Of a DNA stretch of 16,087 bases, positions 6,742 to 13,878 are shown in pieces. Numbering within the stretch: position 1 is the first letter of the stretch; each line of letters opens with the position of its first letter. Made by a program: the position numbers and the translations under genes. Where the stretch lies: NCBI GenBank assembly GCA_030593185.1, contig JAUVHQ010000018.1:1-16087 (forward strand). The letters are read 5' to 3'. Under the pieces are notes generated by a model. The model was not told where the DNA came from. It ran no database searches and saw nothing but the letters and a program-made list of their open reading frames with translations. The stretch is from Bacteroidota bacterium (lineage in GTDB: Bacteria > Bacteroidota > Bacteroidia > Bacteroidales > VadinHA17).

Positions 6742-6780
6742 AATAATTATTTAATTAACACACAAAAGAATAATTATTTT
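6742..6780. repeat. Two copies of a palindromic AT-rich word in the divergent promoter region
   Basis: AATAATTATTT occurs at 6742-6752 and again at 6769-6779. The first ten bases, AATAATTATT, are their own reverse complement. The pair lies between the DUF3276 and nusB genes and could be an operator; high AT content makes chance occurrence plausible. Confidence 0.4.
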
Positions 6781-6922
6781 TGACATGCGGTTCCATCTGA
6801 CATCTTAAAATAAATCATAAACAGATGAAATCCCATTATTATCAGGAAACAGTTCGGAGAGAAATTTATGGCTGAATAGTTCATTTTGGAGTGAATAATT
6901 ATTTATATCATAAAAATTGGAT

Positions 6923-6930
6923 TAAATTTG
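6923..6930 (+). promoter_or_regulatory. -7 element for nusB
   Basis: TAAATTTG fits TAnnTTTG about 30 bases before the ATG at 6960. No clear -33 TTTG is seen at the right distance. Its position downstream of the first possible start (6891) argues that translation starts at 6960. Confidence 0.5.
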
Positions 6931-6959
6931 CACAGTTTTTATTAAGAGGTTCTTTAGGC

Positions 6960-7940
6960 ATGATTAGCAGAAGGTTATTGAGAATTAAGATATTACAGGC
7001 ACTTTATGCCCATTATAAATCAGAGGGTAAAACAATTAGTCAATCGGAAAAGGATCTGTTTTTCAGTATTGAAAAAACTTATGATCTTTATTACTTGCTA
7101 CACCTGTTGATCATTGATATCAGGGATGCTGCTATTAAAAAAATTGAATTAGCAAAGCATAAACAGATACCTGAGCATGATGATCTTTATCCAAATATCC
7201 GCTTTATCGAAAATAAGCTTATCCTGCAATTTCAGGAAAATTACAGGTTACATAAATATATGAATAACAGGAAGCTTTCCTGGGTGAACTATCCTGAACT
7301 GGTTAAGAATTTGTTAAGTATGTTAGAAGACTCCGAAGAGTATAAAATCTATATGGAAGCGGAGAGTAGTGATTATGAGGCGGATAAGAAAATTATCATT
7401 GACTTTCTTACTTACTATGTGGCTGATTATGATGATCTTCATCAGGCAATAGAGGAACAAAGTATTTTCTGGAATGATGATATTGAATTTATTGCAAGTA
7501 TGTTGATTAAGACCATAAAGAAATACAGATCAAATCAAAAGTACAATGGACCGGTATTTGAATTGTATAAGAAGGAGGAGGACAGGAAATTTGTAAAGGA
7601 TCTGTTTCGTAAAAGTATACTTAAAGAAACAGATTATAGAAACCTGATAGATAAATATACAATTAACTGGGAAATTGACCGGATTGCATTTATGGATGTT
7701 CTGGTAATGCAACTAGCTATATCTGAAATGATTGGATTCCCTGAAATTCCTGTCAAAGTGAGTCTGAATGAATACCTGGAAATCGCAAAATTTTATTGTA
7801 CAGAACAAAGCAGTAATTTTATAAATGGGATACTTGACAAGATTGTGCACAACCTTAGACGTGATAAAGTAATTATTAAAAGAGGCAAGGGCTTAATAGG
7901 AGATAATTCCATTAATTATGGTAACTACTCAATGTCTTAA
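6960..7940 (+). CDS. nusB: Transcription antitermination factor NusB, long Bacteroidota form
   Basis: NusB binds boxA RNA with NusE (ribosomal protein S10) in antitermination of rRNA transcription. I choose ATG at 6960 (326 residues) rather than 6891 because MISRRLLRIKILQALYAHYK is the usual N-terminus, an AAGAGG ribosome-binding sequence lies about 10 bases upstream, and a -7 element falls between the two candidate starts. The classical NusB fold is in the C-terminal third, with NWEIDRIAFMDVLVMQLAISE, IPVKVSLNEYLEIAKFY and FINGILDKIVHNL. The protein is about twice the length of E. coli NusB because of an N-terminal helical extension common in this phylum. It heads a conserved run with yajC, ybbR and coaE. 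Confidence 0.93.
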   Translation: MISRRLLRIKILQALYAHYKSEGKTISQSEKDLFFSIEKTYDLYYLLHLLIIDIRDAAIKKIELAKHKQIPEHDDLYPNIRFIENKLILQFQENYRLHKYMNNRKLSWVNYPELVKNLLSMLEDSEEYKIYMEAESSDYEADKKIIIDFLTYYVADYDDLHQAIEEQSIFWNDDIEFIASMLIKTIKKYRSNQKYNGPVFELYKKEEDRKFVKDLFRKSILKETDYRNLIDKYTINWEIDRIAFMDVLVMQLAISEMIGFPEIPVKVSLNEYLEIAKFYCTEQSSNFINGILDKIVHNLRRDKVIIKRGKGLIGDNSINYGNYSMS

Positions 7941-7988
7941 ATTTGGAATGCTCAAAATGGTTAATTTTACTGTACTTTGCATTTTTAA

Positions 7989-8023
7989 GTCGGCAATCTT
8001 CAGTCTGCAGTCGGCAATCTGAA
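7989..8023. repeat. 7-bp tandem array (left arm)
   Basis: Five 7-bp units are in register: GTCGGCA occurs at 7989-7995 and 8010-8016, alternating with GTCTGCA and two ATCT-starting units. Confidence 0.8.
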
Positions 8024-8110
8024 GACCGGGTTATTTATGCTTTTCAGGATTTTGAATCAAATGATTAAGTAATCGTGTGTAATAATTGTTTGATTGTTAT
8101 TTTCTTTCTT

Positions 8111-8138
8111 GCGGACTGTTGACTGTGGACTGCCGACT
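8111..8138. repeat. 7-bp tandem array (right arm, inverted)
   Basis: Four 7-bp units all end in ACT, for example GTTGACT and GTGGACT. Read on the minus strand they give AGTC-starting units like those of the array at 7989-8023, so the two arrays form a degenerate inverted repeat around about 87 bases. Confidence 0.8.
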
Positions 8139-8239
8139 GATTAGTTACTAATTAACAACTTCCTTGGTCTTGTATAAAATTTGTTATTAATTTGCACGAG
8201 CATTTTTTTGAAATTTAAATAATAATAAAAAATTTAGTG

Positions 8240-8563
8240 ATGAGCAATTTACTCTATGTTTTACTAATGGCTCCAAAAACTGAGGACCAGAATCCATTAA
8301 TGACATTTTTACCCTTAATTTTGATTATTGTAGTTTTTTATCTTTTCATGATCAGACCACAAGTTAAAAAACAGAAGGATCTGAGAAAATACAGGGAGTC
8401 GCTTAAGAAAGGTGATAAGATAGTTACTACAGGTGGTATTTATGGTAAGGTGGTTGATATTAAAGATAATGTCGTTGTTATTGATGTGGGTGAACAAGTA
8501 CGACTCAAAGTAGATAAAAGTGCTGTGCTTAAGGATGCCGCTGATCTGGCTACTCAAAAGTAA
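8240..8563 (+). CDS. yajC: Preprotein translocase subunit YajC
   Basis: A 107-residue membrane protein of the YajC family, which associates with SecDF at the Sec translocon. One hydrophobic helix (about residues 20-38) is followed by the signature MIRPQVKKQKD and then a soluble domain with GDKIVTTGGIYGKV, as in the family. The start is taken as ATG at 8240; an in-frame GTG directly before it (8237) is less likely. The length is normal. It follows nusB and precedes ybbR and coaE, a common order in Bacteroidota. Confidence 0.96.
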   Translation: MSNLLYVLLMAPKTEDQNPLMTFLPLILIIVVFYLFMIRPQVKKQKDLRKYRESLKKGDKIVTTGGIYGKVVDIKDNVVVIDVGEQVRLKVDKSAVLKDAADLATQK

Positions 8564-8622
8564 TATAAACGTTCAAGGTTATATTGTATCTGAAAAAATA
8601 AACTCAAAACTTTAACCAGGAA

Positions 8623-9624
8623 TTGAAGACTAGTATATTAAAGAATGCCAAGGATCAATTGTACCGGGTTAAGTTCAGACTTGACAGGAGGGGTCTGGTA
8701 TTTCTCTTTTTTCTGGTTTTGTCAACAATGTTTTGGTTTCTGAATGAATTGAGTAAAGATACTACTACACTTATTACATACCCTGTTAAATACAATAATA
8801 TTCCAGGAAACAAGGTGCTTGTAAGAGAATTACCAGATGAGTTTAATCTTCTGGTTAAAGCCCCGGGGTTTTCACTTGTAAAGCATAAACTGGCGGGAAG
8901 ACTTACACCCATAGTATTTGATATCAGTCATTATTCTTATAATATACTTTCCGATGGCAGTGCCTCAAATTTTTTTATTTTAACATCCAGTTCACTTGCA
9001 AGGATTAACCAGCAATTCGGTTCTGATCTTAAGGTGCTTGACATTTCTCCTGATACTCTGGTATTTGAATTTGATGAACGTGTACGGAAAAAAGTACCTG
9101 TTAAAATTAATACTGATGTTAAATTCGGACAGCAATATATGATAGGAGGGGAAATTACTTCTCAACCGGATAGTGTAATAATATCCGGACCGGGTGTTGT
9201 TATCGATACAATAGAATGGGTAGAAACACAGTCTCAGAAGTTTACATCGGTTGAACAGGATATTAGAAAGAACATTGGTTTAATTCCAATTGAAAATGTT
9301 GATCTTTCAACCAGGAAAGTTATTTTAGAAGTACCGGTTGAACGTTTCACTGAAGCCAGATTTACCGTCCCTGTGAATGTAGTTAATATTCCGGATACCC
9401 TTGAATTAAAGACATTCCCGGGTTCAATTAATGTTACTTGCAGGGTTCCGTTAAGCGACTATGATAAGCTGACTGTTAATCATTTTAGGGTAATAGTTGA
9501 CTATTCAGTTGTTAATGGTAACTATTCTAATAAGCTTAAGGTTCGGTTAACCAGTGCACCGGAATATGTTAGTAATATCCAGATTTATCCGATAAGTGTT
9601 GAGTTTATTGTGGAGAAAAAATGA
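8623..9624 (+). CDS. YbbR-like domain protein, TTG start
   Basis: A 333-residue membrane-anchored protein. A short basic cytoplasmic N-terminus precedes one helix (about residues 24-41), followed by a long beta-rich extracytoplasmic part with YbbR-type repeats (for example VKINTDVKFGQQYMIGGEITSQPDSVIISGP is split over about 160-195). TTG at 8623 is the only usable start: an in-frame TAA lies at 8599, no ATG or GTG occurs between, and the next ATG is inside the membrane helix. CCAGGA lies just upstream as a possible ribosome-binding sequence. In other bacteria YbbR/CdaR proteins regulate di-adenylate cyclase, but no such gene is adjacent here, so the function is open. The 3' end overlaps coaE by 4 bases (ATGA). 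Confidence 0.85.
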   Translation: MKTSILKNAKDQLYRVKFRLDRRGLVFLFFLVLSTMFWFLNELSKDTTTLITYPVKYNNIPGNKVLVRELPDEFNLLVKAPGFSLVKHKLAGRLTPIVFDISHYSYNILSDGSASNFFILTSSSLARINQQFGSDLKVLDISPDTLVFEFDERVRKKVPVKINTDVKFGQQYMIGGEITSQPDSVIISGPGVVIDTIEWVETQSQKFTSVEQDIRKNIGLIPIENVDLSTRKVILEVPVERFTEARFTVPVNVVNIPDTLELKTFPGSINVTCRVPLSDYDKLTVNHFRVIVDYSVVNGNYSNKLKVRLTSAPEYVSNIQIYPISVEFIVEKK

Positions 9625-10208
9625 AAAAAGTTGGAGTAACAGGTGGTATTGGTAGCGGAAAATCTTTAGTATGTAAAATTTTCCGTTGTCTCAATGTGCC
9701 CGTGTTCTCTGCAGATGATGAAGCTAAGGTCCTTCTGGAAACTGATCCTGAAATTAGATTGATTCTTACCGGATTTTTTGGAGAAGAACTTTACTTGTCA
9801 GGTAAACTTAATAAGCAAATGCTGGCTGGTTATGTTTTCAGCGACAGAAAGAATATGGATAAAGTGAATAAAGCTGTTCATCCTGCTGTTTTTGAGCGAT
9901 TTACAGAATGGCTTACCTGTCAGACAAAAGCGGCTTATGTTATTATGGAAGCAGCAATACTTTTTGAAACAGGTGCCGATCGTTTTCTTGATAAGGTTAT
10001 AAATATTACTGCTCCTGAAGAAATAAGGATTGAACGTGTTTGTAAGCGTGACGGTGTTAGTAAAGAAAAAGTGATTGAACGGATGAATAATCAGCTAACT
10101 GAAAAAGAAAGAAAAGAGAAGGCGGATATTAATTTGGTGAATGATGGAAAGATGATGTTACTTCCCCGGATACTTGAAGTACATAAACTCTTATCAGGGA
10201 ATGTGTAA
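9621..10208 (+). CDS. coaE: Dephospho-CoA kinase
   Basis: A 195-residue cytosolic kinase that catalyses the last step of coenzyme A synthesis, ATP-dependent phosphorylation of the 3'-hydroxyl of dephospho-CoA. The P-loop GGIGSGKS is at residues 8-15, followed by the FSADDEA segment (Asp32/Asp33) and the conserved HPAVFERF and EAAILFETGAD regions. The length fits the family. The ATG overlaps the ybbR stop codon (ATGA), implying translational coupling. Confidence 0.97.
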   Translation: MKKVGVTGGIGSGKSLVCKIFRCLNVPVFSADDEAKVLLETDPEIRLILTGFFGEELYLSGKLNKQMLAGYVFSDRKNMDKVNKAVHPAVFERFTEWLTCQTKAAYVIMEAAILFETGADRFLDKVINITAPEEIRIERVCKRDGVSKEKVIERMNNQLTEKERKEKADINLVNDGKMMLLPRILEVHKLLSGNV

Positions 10209-10252
10209 TGGTTCCAAGATAACTACGTATTATCCTGAAGAACCTGTTTAAT

Positions 10253-10271
10253 TAGAATCTGTCTATAAACT
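10253..10271. repeat. 19-bp motif shared with 2621-2639
   Basis: This site and 2621-2639 share 17 of 19 bases around the core TCTGTCTATAAA. Both lie in spacers, and this one is just upstream of the TerB/J-domain gene. It may be a remnant of an insertion sequence end or a shared regulatory site; I cannot tell which. Confidence 0.45.
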
Positions 10272-10287
10272 ATTACAACATTGGATT

Positions 10288-11010
10288 ATGGGAAAATTTA
10301 GCAAATGGATTGCAGGTGGACTTGGATGGGCGTTTTTTGGACCTATTGGAGGTTTACTGGGTTTTGCACTTGGATCTATGATAGATAATCAGACCCAACA
10401 GACAATACCGGGTCAGCAGAAACAAACAACCACAGGTGCTTATGCTATGAGTCTTCTTGTACTTGTGGCTGCTGTAATGCGTGCGGATGGGAAAGTTGTT
10501 CGTGCTGAACTTGATTACGTTAAACAATATTTCGTGAAAACATTTGGACAGGAGTCTGCAAGGGAAGGTATCAGGATACTGGGCGATTTGCTTAAACAGA
10601 ATATACCACTCAGAGATGTTTCTTTGCAAATAAAACAAAATCTGGATTACTCTTCACGTTTGCAGTTGCTTCATTTTCTTTTTGGTATTTCAAGTGCTGA
10701 TGGAATAGTACACACAAATGAAATTAAAGTAATAGAACAGATTGCTTCATACCTTGGTCTTTCGCAAAATGATGTTAATTCGATCAAGTACATGTTTGTG
10801 CCAAAAACCGATTCAGCATATAAAATACTTGGAGTCGATCGCGAGGCTAGTGTTGAAGATTTGAAAAAAGCTTACCGTAAAATGGCTAATAAGTACCATC
10901 CTGATAAGGTTAGTCATCTGGGAGAGGATTTCAGAAAGGCTGCAAAAGAGAAATTTCAAAAATTGAATGAGGCATTTAGCCAAATAAAGAAAGAAAGGAA
11001 AATTGCCTGA
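10288..11010 (+). CDS. TerB/J-domain protein (DjlA-like co-chaperone)
   Basis: A 240-residue protein with three parts. A Gly-rich hydrophobic N-terminus (about 7-32, GGLGWAFFGPIGGLLGFALG) probably anchors it in the membrane. A TerB-like helical domain follows (about 50-170), with the two characteristic acidic turns RADG (65-68) and SADG (136-139). A C-terminal J domain (about 174-240) carries the HPD motif at 204-206 that stimulates DnaK ATPase. This arrangement matches DjlA-type membrane-anchored co-chaperones. It begins 79 bases after coaE and may be transcribed with it or from a promoter in that gap. Confidence 0.9.
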   Translation: MGKFSKWIAGGLGWAFFGPIGGLLGFALGSMIDNQTQQTIPGQQKQTTTGAYAMSLLVLVAAVMRADGKVVRAELDYVKQYFVKTFGQESAREGIRILGDLLKQNIPLRDVSLQIKQNLDYSSRLQLLHFLFGISSADGIVHTNEIKVIEQIASYLGLSQNDVNSIKYMFVPKTDSAYKILGVDREASVEDLKKAYRKMANKYHPDKVSHLGEDFRKAAKEKFQKLNEAFSQIKKERKIA

Positions 11011-11093
11011 TTTTAGGTGAGTAAGGTGAGTAGTTGAGTAAGTTGAGTAAGGAGAAGAAAAGGCAAAATTTTGTCAACATGGGTTCATATATT

Positions 11094-11128
11094 ACTTTTA
11101 ACTTTTAACTTTATAACTTTTAACTTAT
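11094..11128. repeat. 7-bp tandem array directly before the DUF5606 gene
   Basis: Five 7-bp units are in register: ACTTTTA occurs twice in a row (11094-11107), then ACTTTAT, AACTTTT and AACTTAT. It ends 7 bases before the ATG at 11136. A looser repeat of period 8-9 built on GTGAGTAA/GTTGAGTAA lies upstream at about 11017-11052. Confidence 0.75.
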
Positions 11129-11135
11129 TTAGACT

Positions 11136-11648
11136 ATGGATTTGAAGGATATTTTTGCTATTTCGGGTAAACCCGGATTATATAAATTCATTTCGCAGGG
11201 AAGAAATAGCGTCATGATAGTAGAAAACCTGGAAGATAAAAAACGGACTACTGCTTTTACAACTGCTAAAATTAGTTCCCTGGAGGATATTGCCGTATTT
11301 ACTGATACAGAAGATATGGCCCTAAAAGATGTATTAAAAGCTATTTATGAAAAAGAGAACGGCGCTGCTTCAATAGACCATAAATCCTCCGGTAAAGTGT
11401 TGGAAAAATACTTCGAAGAAATTATTCCAACTTATGACAGGAAAAGAGTATATGCTTCTGATATTAAAAAAGTGGTTCTTTGGTATAATATTCTTCAAAA
11501 ACTGGAACTTCTGGATTTTTCTGAAGATAAAGATGATAAAGATGTAAAAGAAACTGAGGAGCCGGATGAAAAGCAAAACAAAAACAAAGACAAAAAACCG
11601 GAGAAAGAATCAGAGAAAGAAAAAGGGAAGGAAATTACTGAAAAATAA
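11136..11648 (+). CDS. DUF5606 domain protein
   Basis: A 170-residue soluble protein. The N-terminal ~125 residues (MDLKDIFAISGKPGLYKFIS, then SSLEDIAVFT and a predicted helical segment ending near VLWYNILQKLELLDF) match my recollection of the DUF5606 family, conserved in Bacteroidota and of unknown function. The C-terminal ~45 residues are almost purely Lys, Glu and Asp and probably disordered. The stop codon is the start of the heptamer array at 11647, and mazG converges from the other side. Confidence 0.75.
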   Translation: MDLKDIFAISGKPGLYKFISQGRNSVMIVENLEDKKRTTAFTTAKISSLEDIAVFTDTEDMALKDVLKAIYEKENGAASIDHKSSGKVLEKYFEEIIPTYDRKRVYASDIKKVVLWYNILQKLELLDFSEDKDDKDVKETEEPDEKQNKNKDKKPEKESEKEKGKEITEK

Positions 11649-11869
11649 ATGTTAAATGCTTACTGGTTTCTGGTTACTGGCTTGCCACGTGAAATGCGAC
11701 GAAGGAGCATATTTCACTGTGGTTGCTGGTCAAGGTTCAAAGTTCAAGGTTGCTTAGTGTAAGTTCCTTAACCTTTTTCTTCATTCTTCATTCTTTTCTC
11801 CTTACTTCTTACTCCATACTCCATACTTCTTCTCTCATCACTCATCTATCACTTCTCATCTCATTCTTC
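11647..11869. repeat. Long 7-bp tandem array filling the DUF5606-mazG spacer
   Basis: Twenty-six consecutive 7-bp units fit here once the 38-bp element at 11685-11722 and one copy of TTG are removed (223 - 41 = 182 = 26 x 7). Neighbouring units are clearly related, for example TCAAGGT/TCAAAGT at 11730-11743, CTTCATT twice at 11779-11792 and CCATACT twice at 11814-11827. The array runs from the DUF5606 stop codon to inside the 3' end of mazG. Confidence 0.9.
11685..11722. mobile_element. 38-bp deletion derivative of the hairpin element, copy B
   Basis: It holds the first 16 and last 22 bases of the 113-bp element joined together, with 75 internal bases missing. The terminal inverted repeats are intact, leaving a simple hairpin. 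It is flanked by TTG on both sides (11682-11684 and 11723-11725) and interrupts a heptamer array whose phase is restored only if the 38 bases plus one TTG are removed. Confidence 0.88.
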
Positions 11870-12654
11870 ACATCTTCCCAAATCTTGTTCATTTCATCCA
11901 GACTAAGATACTCCAGCTTTTTTCCCTGTTGCATAATGATCATTTCCATCTTTTGGAAACGGGTTATAAATTTTTTATTAGTTCGTTCAAGTGAGTTTTC
12001 AGGGTCAATCCCATATAATCTTGCAGCATTGATAATACTGAATAATAAGTCGCCTATTTCTTCCTCCAGTTTTTCTTTGCCTCGGTACTCTTTAATCTCT
12101 TTCTTCGATAGTTTGAGTAGTTCTTCTTTAACCTCACCTATTTCCTCATTTATCTTTTCCCAGATTTCCGAACGATCTTCCCAATCGAACCCTACTCCGT
12201 GAACTTTTTCCTGTAGTCGGTTAGCTTTAATCAGTGACGGGAGTGATTTAGGGATTCCATCAAGAACTGATCTCTTTCCATTACGAAGTTTGATTTTTTC
12301 CCAGTTTTCCATTACATCTTCTTCATCCGTAACCATAGTGTCTCCAAATACATGAGGATGCCTGGTTACCAGCTTTTCATTAATTGAATTAAGAATATCA
12401 GTTATATTAAAAGTTTTACTCTCAGCGCCAAGTTTGGCATAAAAAACAATATGGAGCATAAGGTCGCCAAGTTCGTCTTTTATTTCCGCCGGTTTTTTTT
12501 TCAGAATAGCATCTGCAAGTTCATATGTTTCTTCAATAGTCAATTTTCGTAAACTTTCGAATGTTTGTTTACGATCCCATGGACATTTCTCGCGTAACTC
12601 ATCCATTATATCAAGTAATTCTTTAAATGCTGCGAGTCTTGAATCTTTTTTCAT
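11842..12654 (-). CDS. mazG: MazG nucleoside triphosphate pyrophosphohydrolase
   Basis: A 270-residue two-domain MazG that hydrolyses (d)NTPs to the monophosphate and pyrophosphate in the cytosol. The N-terminal domain opens with MDELREKCPWDRKQT and has the metal-binding EETYEL (41-46) and ELGDLMLHIVFYA (61-73). The C-terminal domain repeats the pattern with EEIGEVKEELLKL and EEEIGDLLFSIINAARLYG. The start ATG at 12654 lies 2 bases after the stop codon of the upstream SAM hydroxide adenosyltransferase-family gene, so the two are almost surely co-transcribed. The last ~10 residues (NEMRSDR end) are encoded by the heptamer array and may differ between strains. Confidence 0.95.
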   Translation of the reverse strand: MKKDSRLAAFKELLDIMDELREKCPWDRKQTFESLRKLTIEETYELADAILKKKPAEIKDELGDLMLHIVFYAKLGAESKTFNITDILNSINEKLVTRHPHVFGDTMVTDEEDVMENWEKIKLRNGKRSVLDGIPKSLPSLIKANRLQEKVHGVGFDWEDRSEIWEKINEEIGEVKEELLKLSKKEIKEYRGKEKLEEEIGDLLFSIINAARLYGIDPENSLERTNKKFITRFQKMEMIIMQQGKKLEYLSLDEMNKIWEDVKNEMRSDR

Positions 12655-12656
12655 AT

Positions 12657-13448
12657 TTACTTTTTCTTCTTATCCAGAAAATCTATCCTGACAGTTGAGC
12701 CGATTGAAAGGCTGAGAAGATCGGTAAGATTTGCTTTGTTCATAGCTATTTCAAGCAGTCCCAATGAGTTAAATAGTGCAAGTAGTTCTCCGATGGGAGT
12801 TTCTGAGTATGTTTTGTTGATATGTGTTATTTTATATTTCCGGCTTTGAATATAAATTTCAAACGGTTGATTTTTCCCTACCCGGTCAAACAGCTCGTTT
12901 GTAATATTAGTGATAGCATTCCTGTATGAATCAATATAAATTACACTACCGGTAATTACCTTATCATCAATAGTAGCCCGAAGAGGAATTCTGGTAATAA
13001 GTTCGCTCATTTCTTTGCCAAGCTCAGTGATTAATTTCCCTTTTGCAAGTTCACATGCAGTTTCAGCAAACAGACTGATACAAGGGAAAGTTGGATAGAT
13101 ATTCTTTTCTTTGTTAAGCTGGATGATCTTTTCAGGCTTTTCTTTGGCGATAAGTGAAAAGATACCATTGTCGCACCCGATAAAAAAATGTCCGTTCAAT
13201 TTTATTGCTACATAATTATTCCCTTTATCAGGCATGGCATCTACACCGACAATATGAATGGTTCCTTCAGGAAAATGGTTATAACTATTCTTAAGAACAA
13301 AAGCAGCCTGGCTGGTGTTAAAAGGTGGTATCTGATGTGAAATGTCCACAATATGGATATCAGGACATTTAGTGAGGATAGTTCCTTTTAGTGCACCGGT
13401 ATAGAAGTCATTTTGTTTCCAATCAGTAGTCAGGGTAATTATTGGCAT
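12657..13448 (-). CDS. SAM hydroxide adenosyltransferase-family protein (DUF62)
   Basis: A 263-residue protein of the DUF62 family, whose studied archaeal members split S-adenosylmethionine with hydroxide to adenosine and methionine. Family features are visible: TLTTDW with Asp9 and FYTGALKG near the N-terminus, IVDISHQI (33-40), GCDNGIF (91-97), a VIYIDSYRNAITNI domain boundary, and a C-terminal FNSLGLLEIAMNKANL. The usual VVDPGVG-xx-R stretch is VGVDAMPDKGN, and the usual FHGRD stretch is FPCISLF, so the Arg and His expected of the active site seem absent. Close Bacteroidota relatives appear similar as I recall. Family membership is firm; hydrolase activity is doubtful. It is transcribed with mazG. 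Confidence 0.85.
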   Translation of the reverse strand: MPIITLTTDWKQNDFYTGALKGTILTKCPDIHIVDISHQIPPFNTSQAAFVLKNSYNHFPEGTIHIVGVDAMPDKGNNYVAIKLNGHFFIGCDNGIFSLIAKEKPEKIIQLNKEKNIYPTFPCISLFAETACELAKGKLITELGKEMSELITRIPLRATIDDKVITGSVIYIDSYRNAITNITNELFDRVGKNQPFEIYIQSRKYKITHINKTYSETPIGELLALFNSLGLLEIAMNKANLTDLLSLSIGSTVRIDFLDKKKK

Positions 13449-13508
13449 AGAGAAAAAAACTTCCGTTAAAGGTTATTATTCATCGAAAAAAAACTAATTT
13501 GCAATTGT

Positions 13509-13516
13509 CAAAAGTA
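13509..13516 (-). promoter_or_regulatory. -7 element for the DUF62-mazG pair
   Basis: On the minus strand TACTTTTG fits TAnnTTTG about 60 bases before the ATG at 13448. No good -33 element was found at the usual distance. Confidence 0.35.
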
Positions 13517-13719
13517 ATGAATATTGTAACTAATAAGTACTTAAAGTGAACTAAAGTGAAGAGTGCCTAAAGATATTAAAGATTGAATAATAAAGAATAT
13601 ATTTAGCAACTAGAAATCAGTACTAAGAAATTCAAAATTAGCATTATTAATTTATCAGCTTAATTGCCTAATATACCTGAAAGTAAGACGGTTATAGACA
13701 ACTACTGATTTAAACCGGA

Positions 13720-13747
13720 TTGATTTTGAAAAAAACAATTAATTTTG
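13720..13747 (+). promoter_or_regulatory. Promoter candidate for phoH
   Basis: TTG (13720-13722), 17 bases, then TAATTTTG (13740-13747) fits TAnnTTTG with the same spacing as the DUF3276 promoter. The leader to the phoH ATG would be about 125 bases. Confidence 0.45.
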
Positions 13748-13878
13748 ACCGAAACGAATGAAATCCTTGCTATTTTTACTTAATTGGAAGGAATTTAAAA
13801 CTTTAGGCATTTTAGGCATTCCAAACTTTTTATGCTGAGCGCAGTCGAAGCAAAGGCACTGAATATTTAATAGAATTG

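Larger units (their letters stand above)
7941..8239. other. nusB-yajC spacer with inverted heptamer arrays
   Basis: About 300 bases without a gene. It contains two heptamer arrays in opposite orientation (7989-8023 and 8111-8138). A possible yajC promoter lies around 8182-8195, where ATTAATTTGCAC resembles the nusB -7 region but misses TAnnTTTG by one base. TCTTCAG and CTGAAGA within the first array could also form a stem after nusB. Confidence 0.5.
13449..13878. other. 430-bp divergent spacer between DUF62 and phoH genes
   Basis: No coding region is supported. It holds promoter-like elements for both directions (13509-13516 minus, 13740-13747 plus), a loose period-10 run based on TAAAGTGAAC (about 13541-13580), a period-9 duplication of TTTAGGCAT (13802-13819), and the word GCTGAGCGCAGTCGAAGC (13834-13851). 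TGCCTAAAG (13564-13572) and CTTTAGGCA (13801-13809) are inverted copies. Confidence 0.6.

Noticed and set aside
6891..6959. N-terminal extension of NusB by 23 residues
   Set aside because: The extension overlaps the predicted promoter element, and the family N-terminus begins at 6960 with a good ribosome-binding sequence.
11723..12202. Plus-strand open frame of 159 codons rich in Ser, Leu and Phe
   Set aside because: It is antisense to mazG and begins in the heptamer array; the composition is what repeat and antisense DNA would give.
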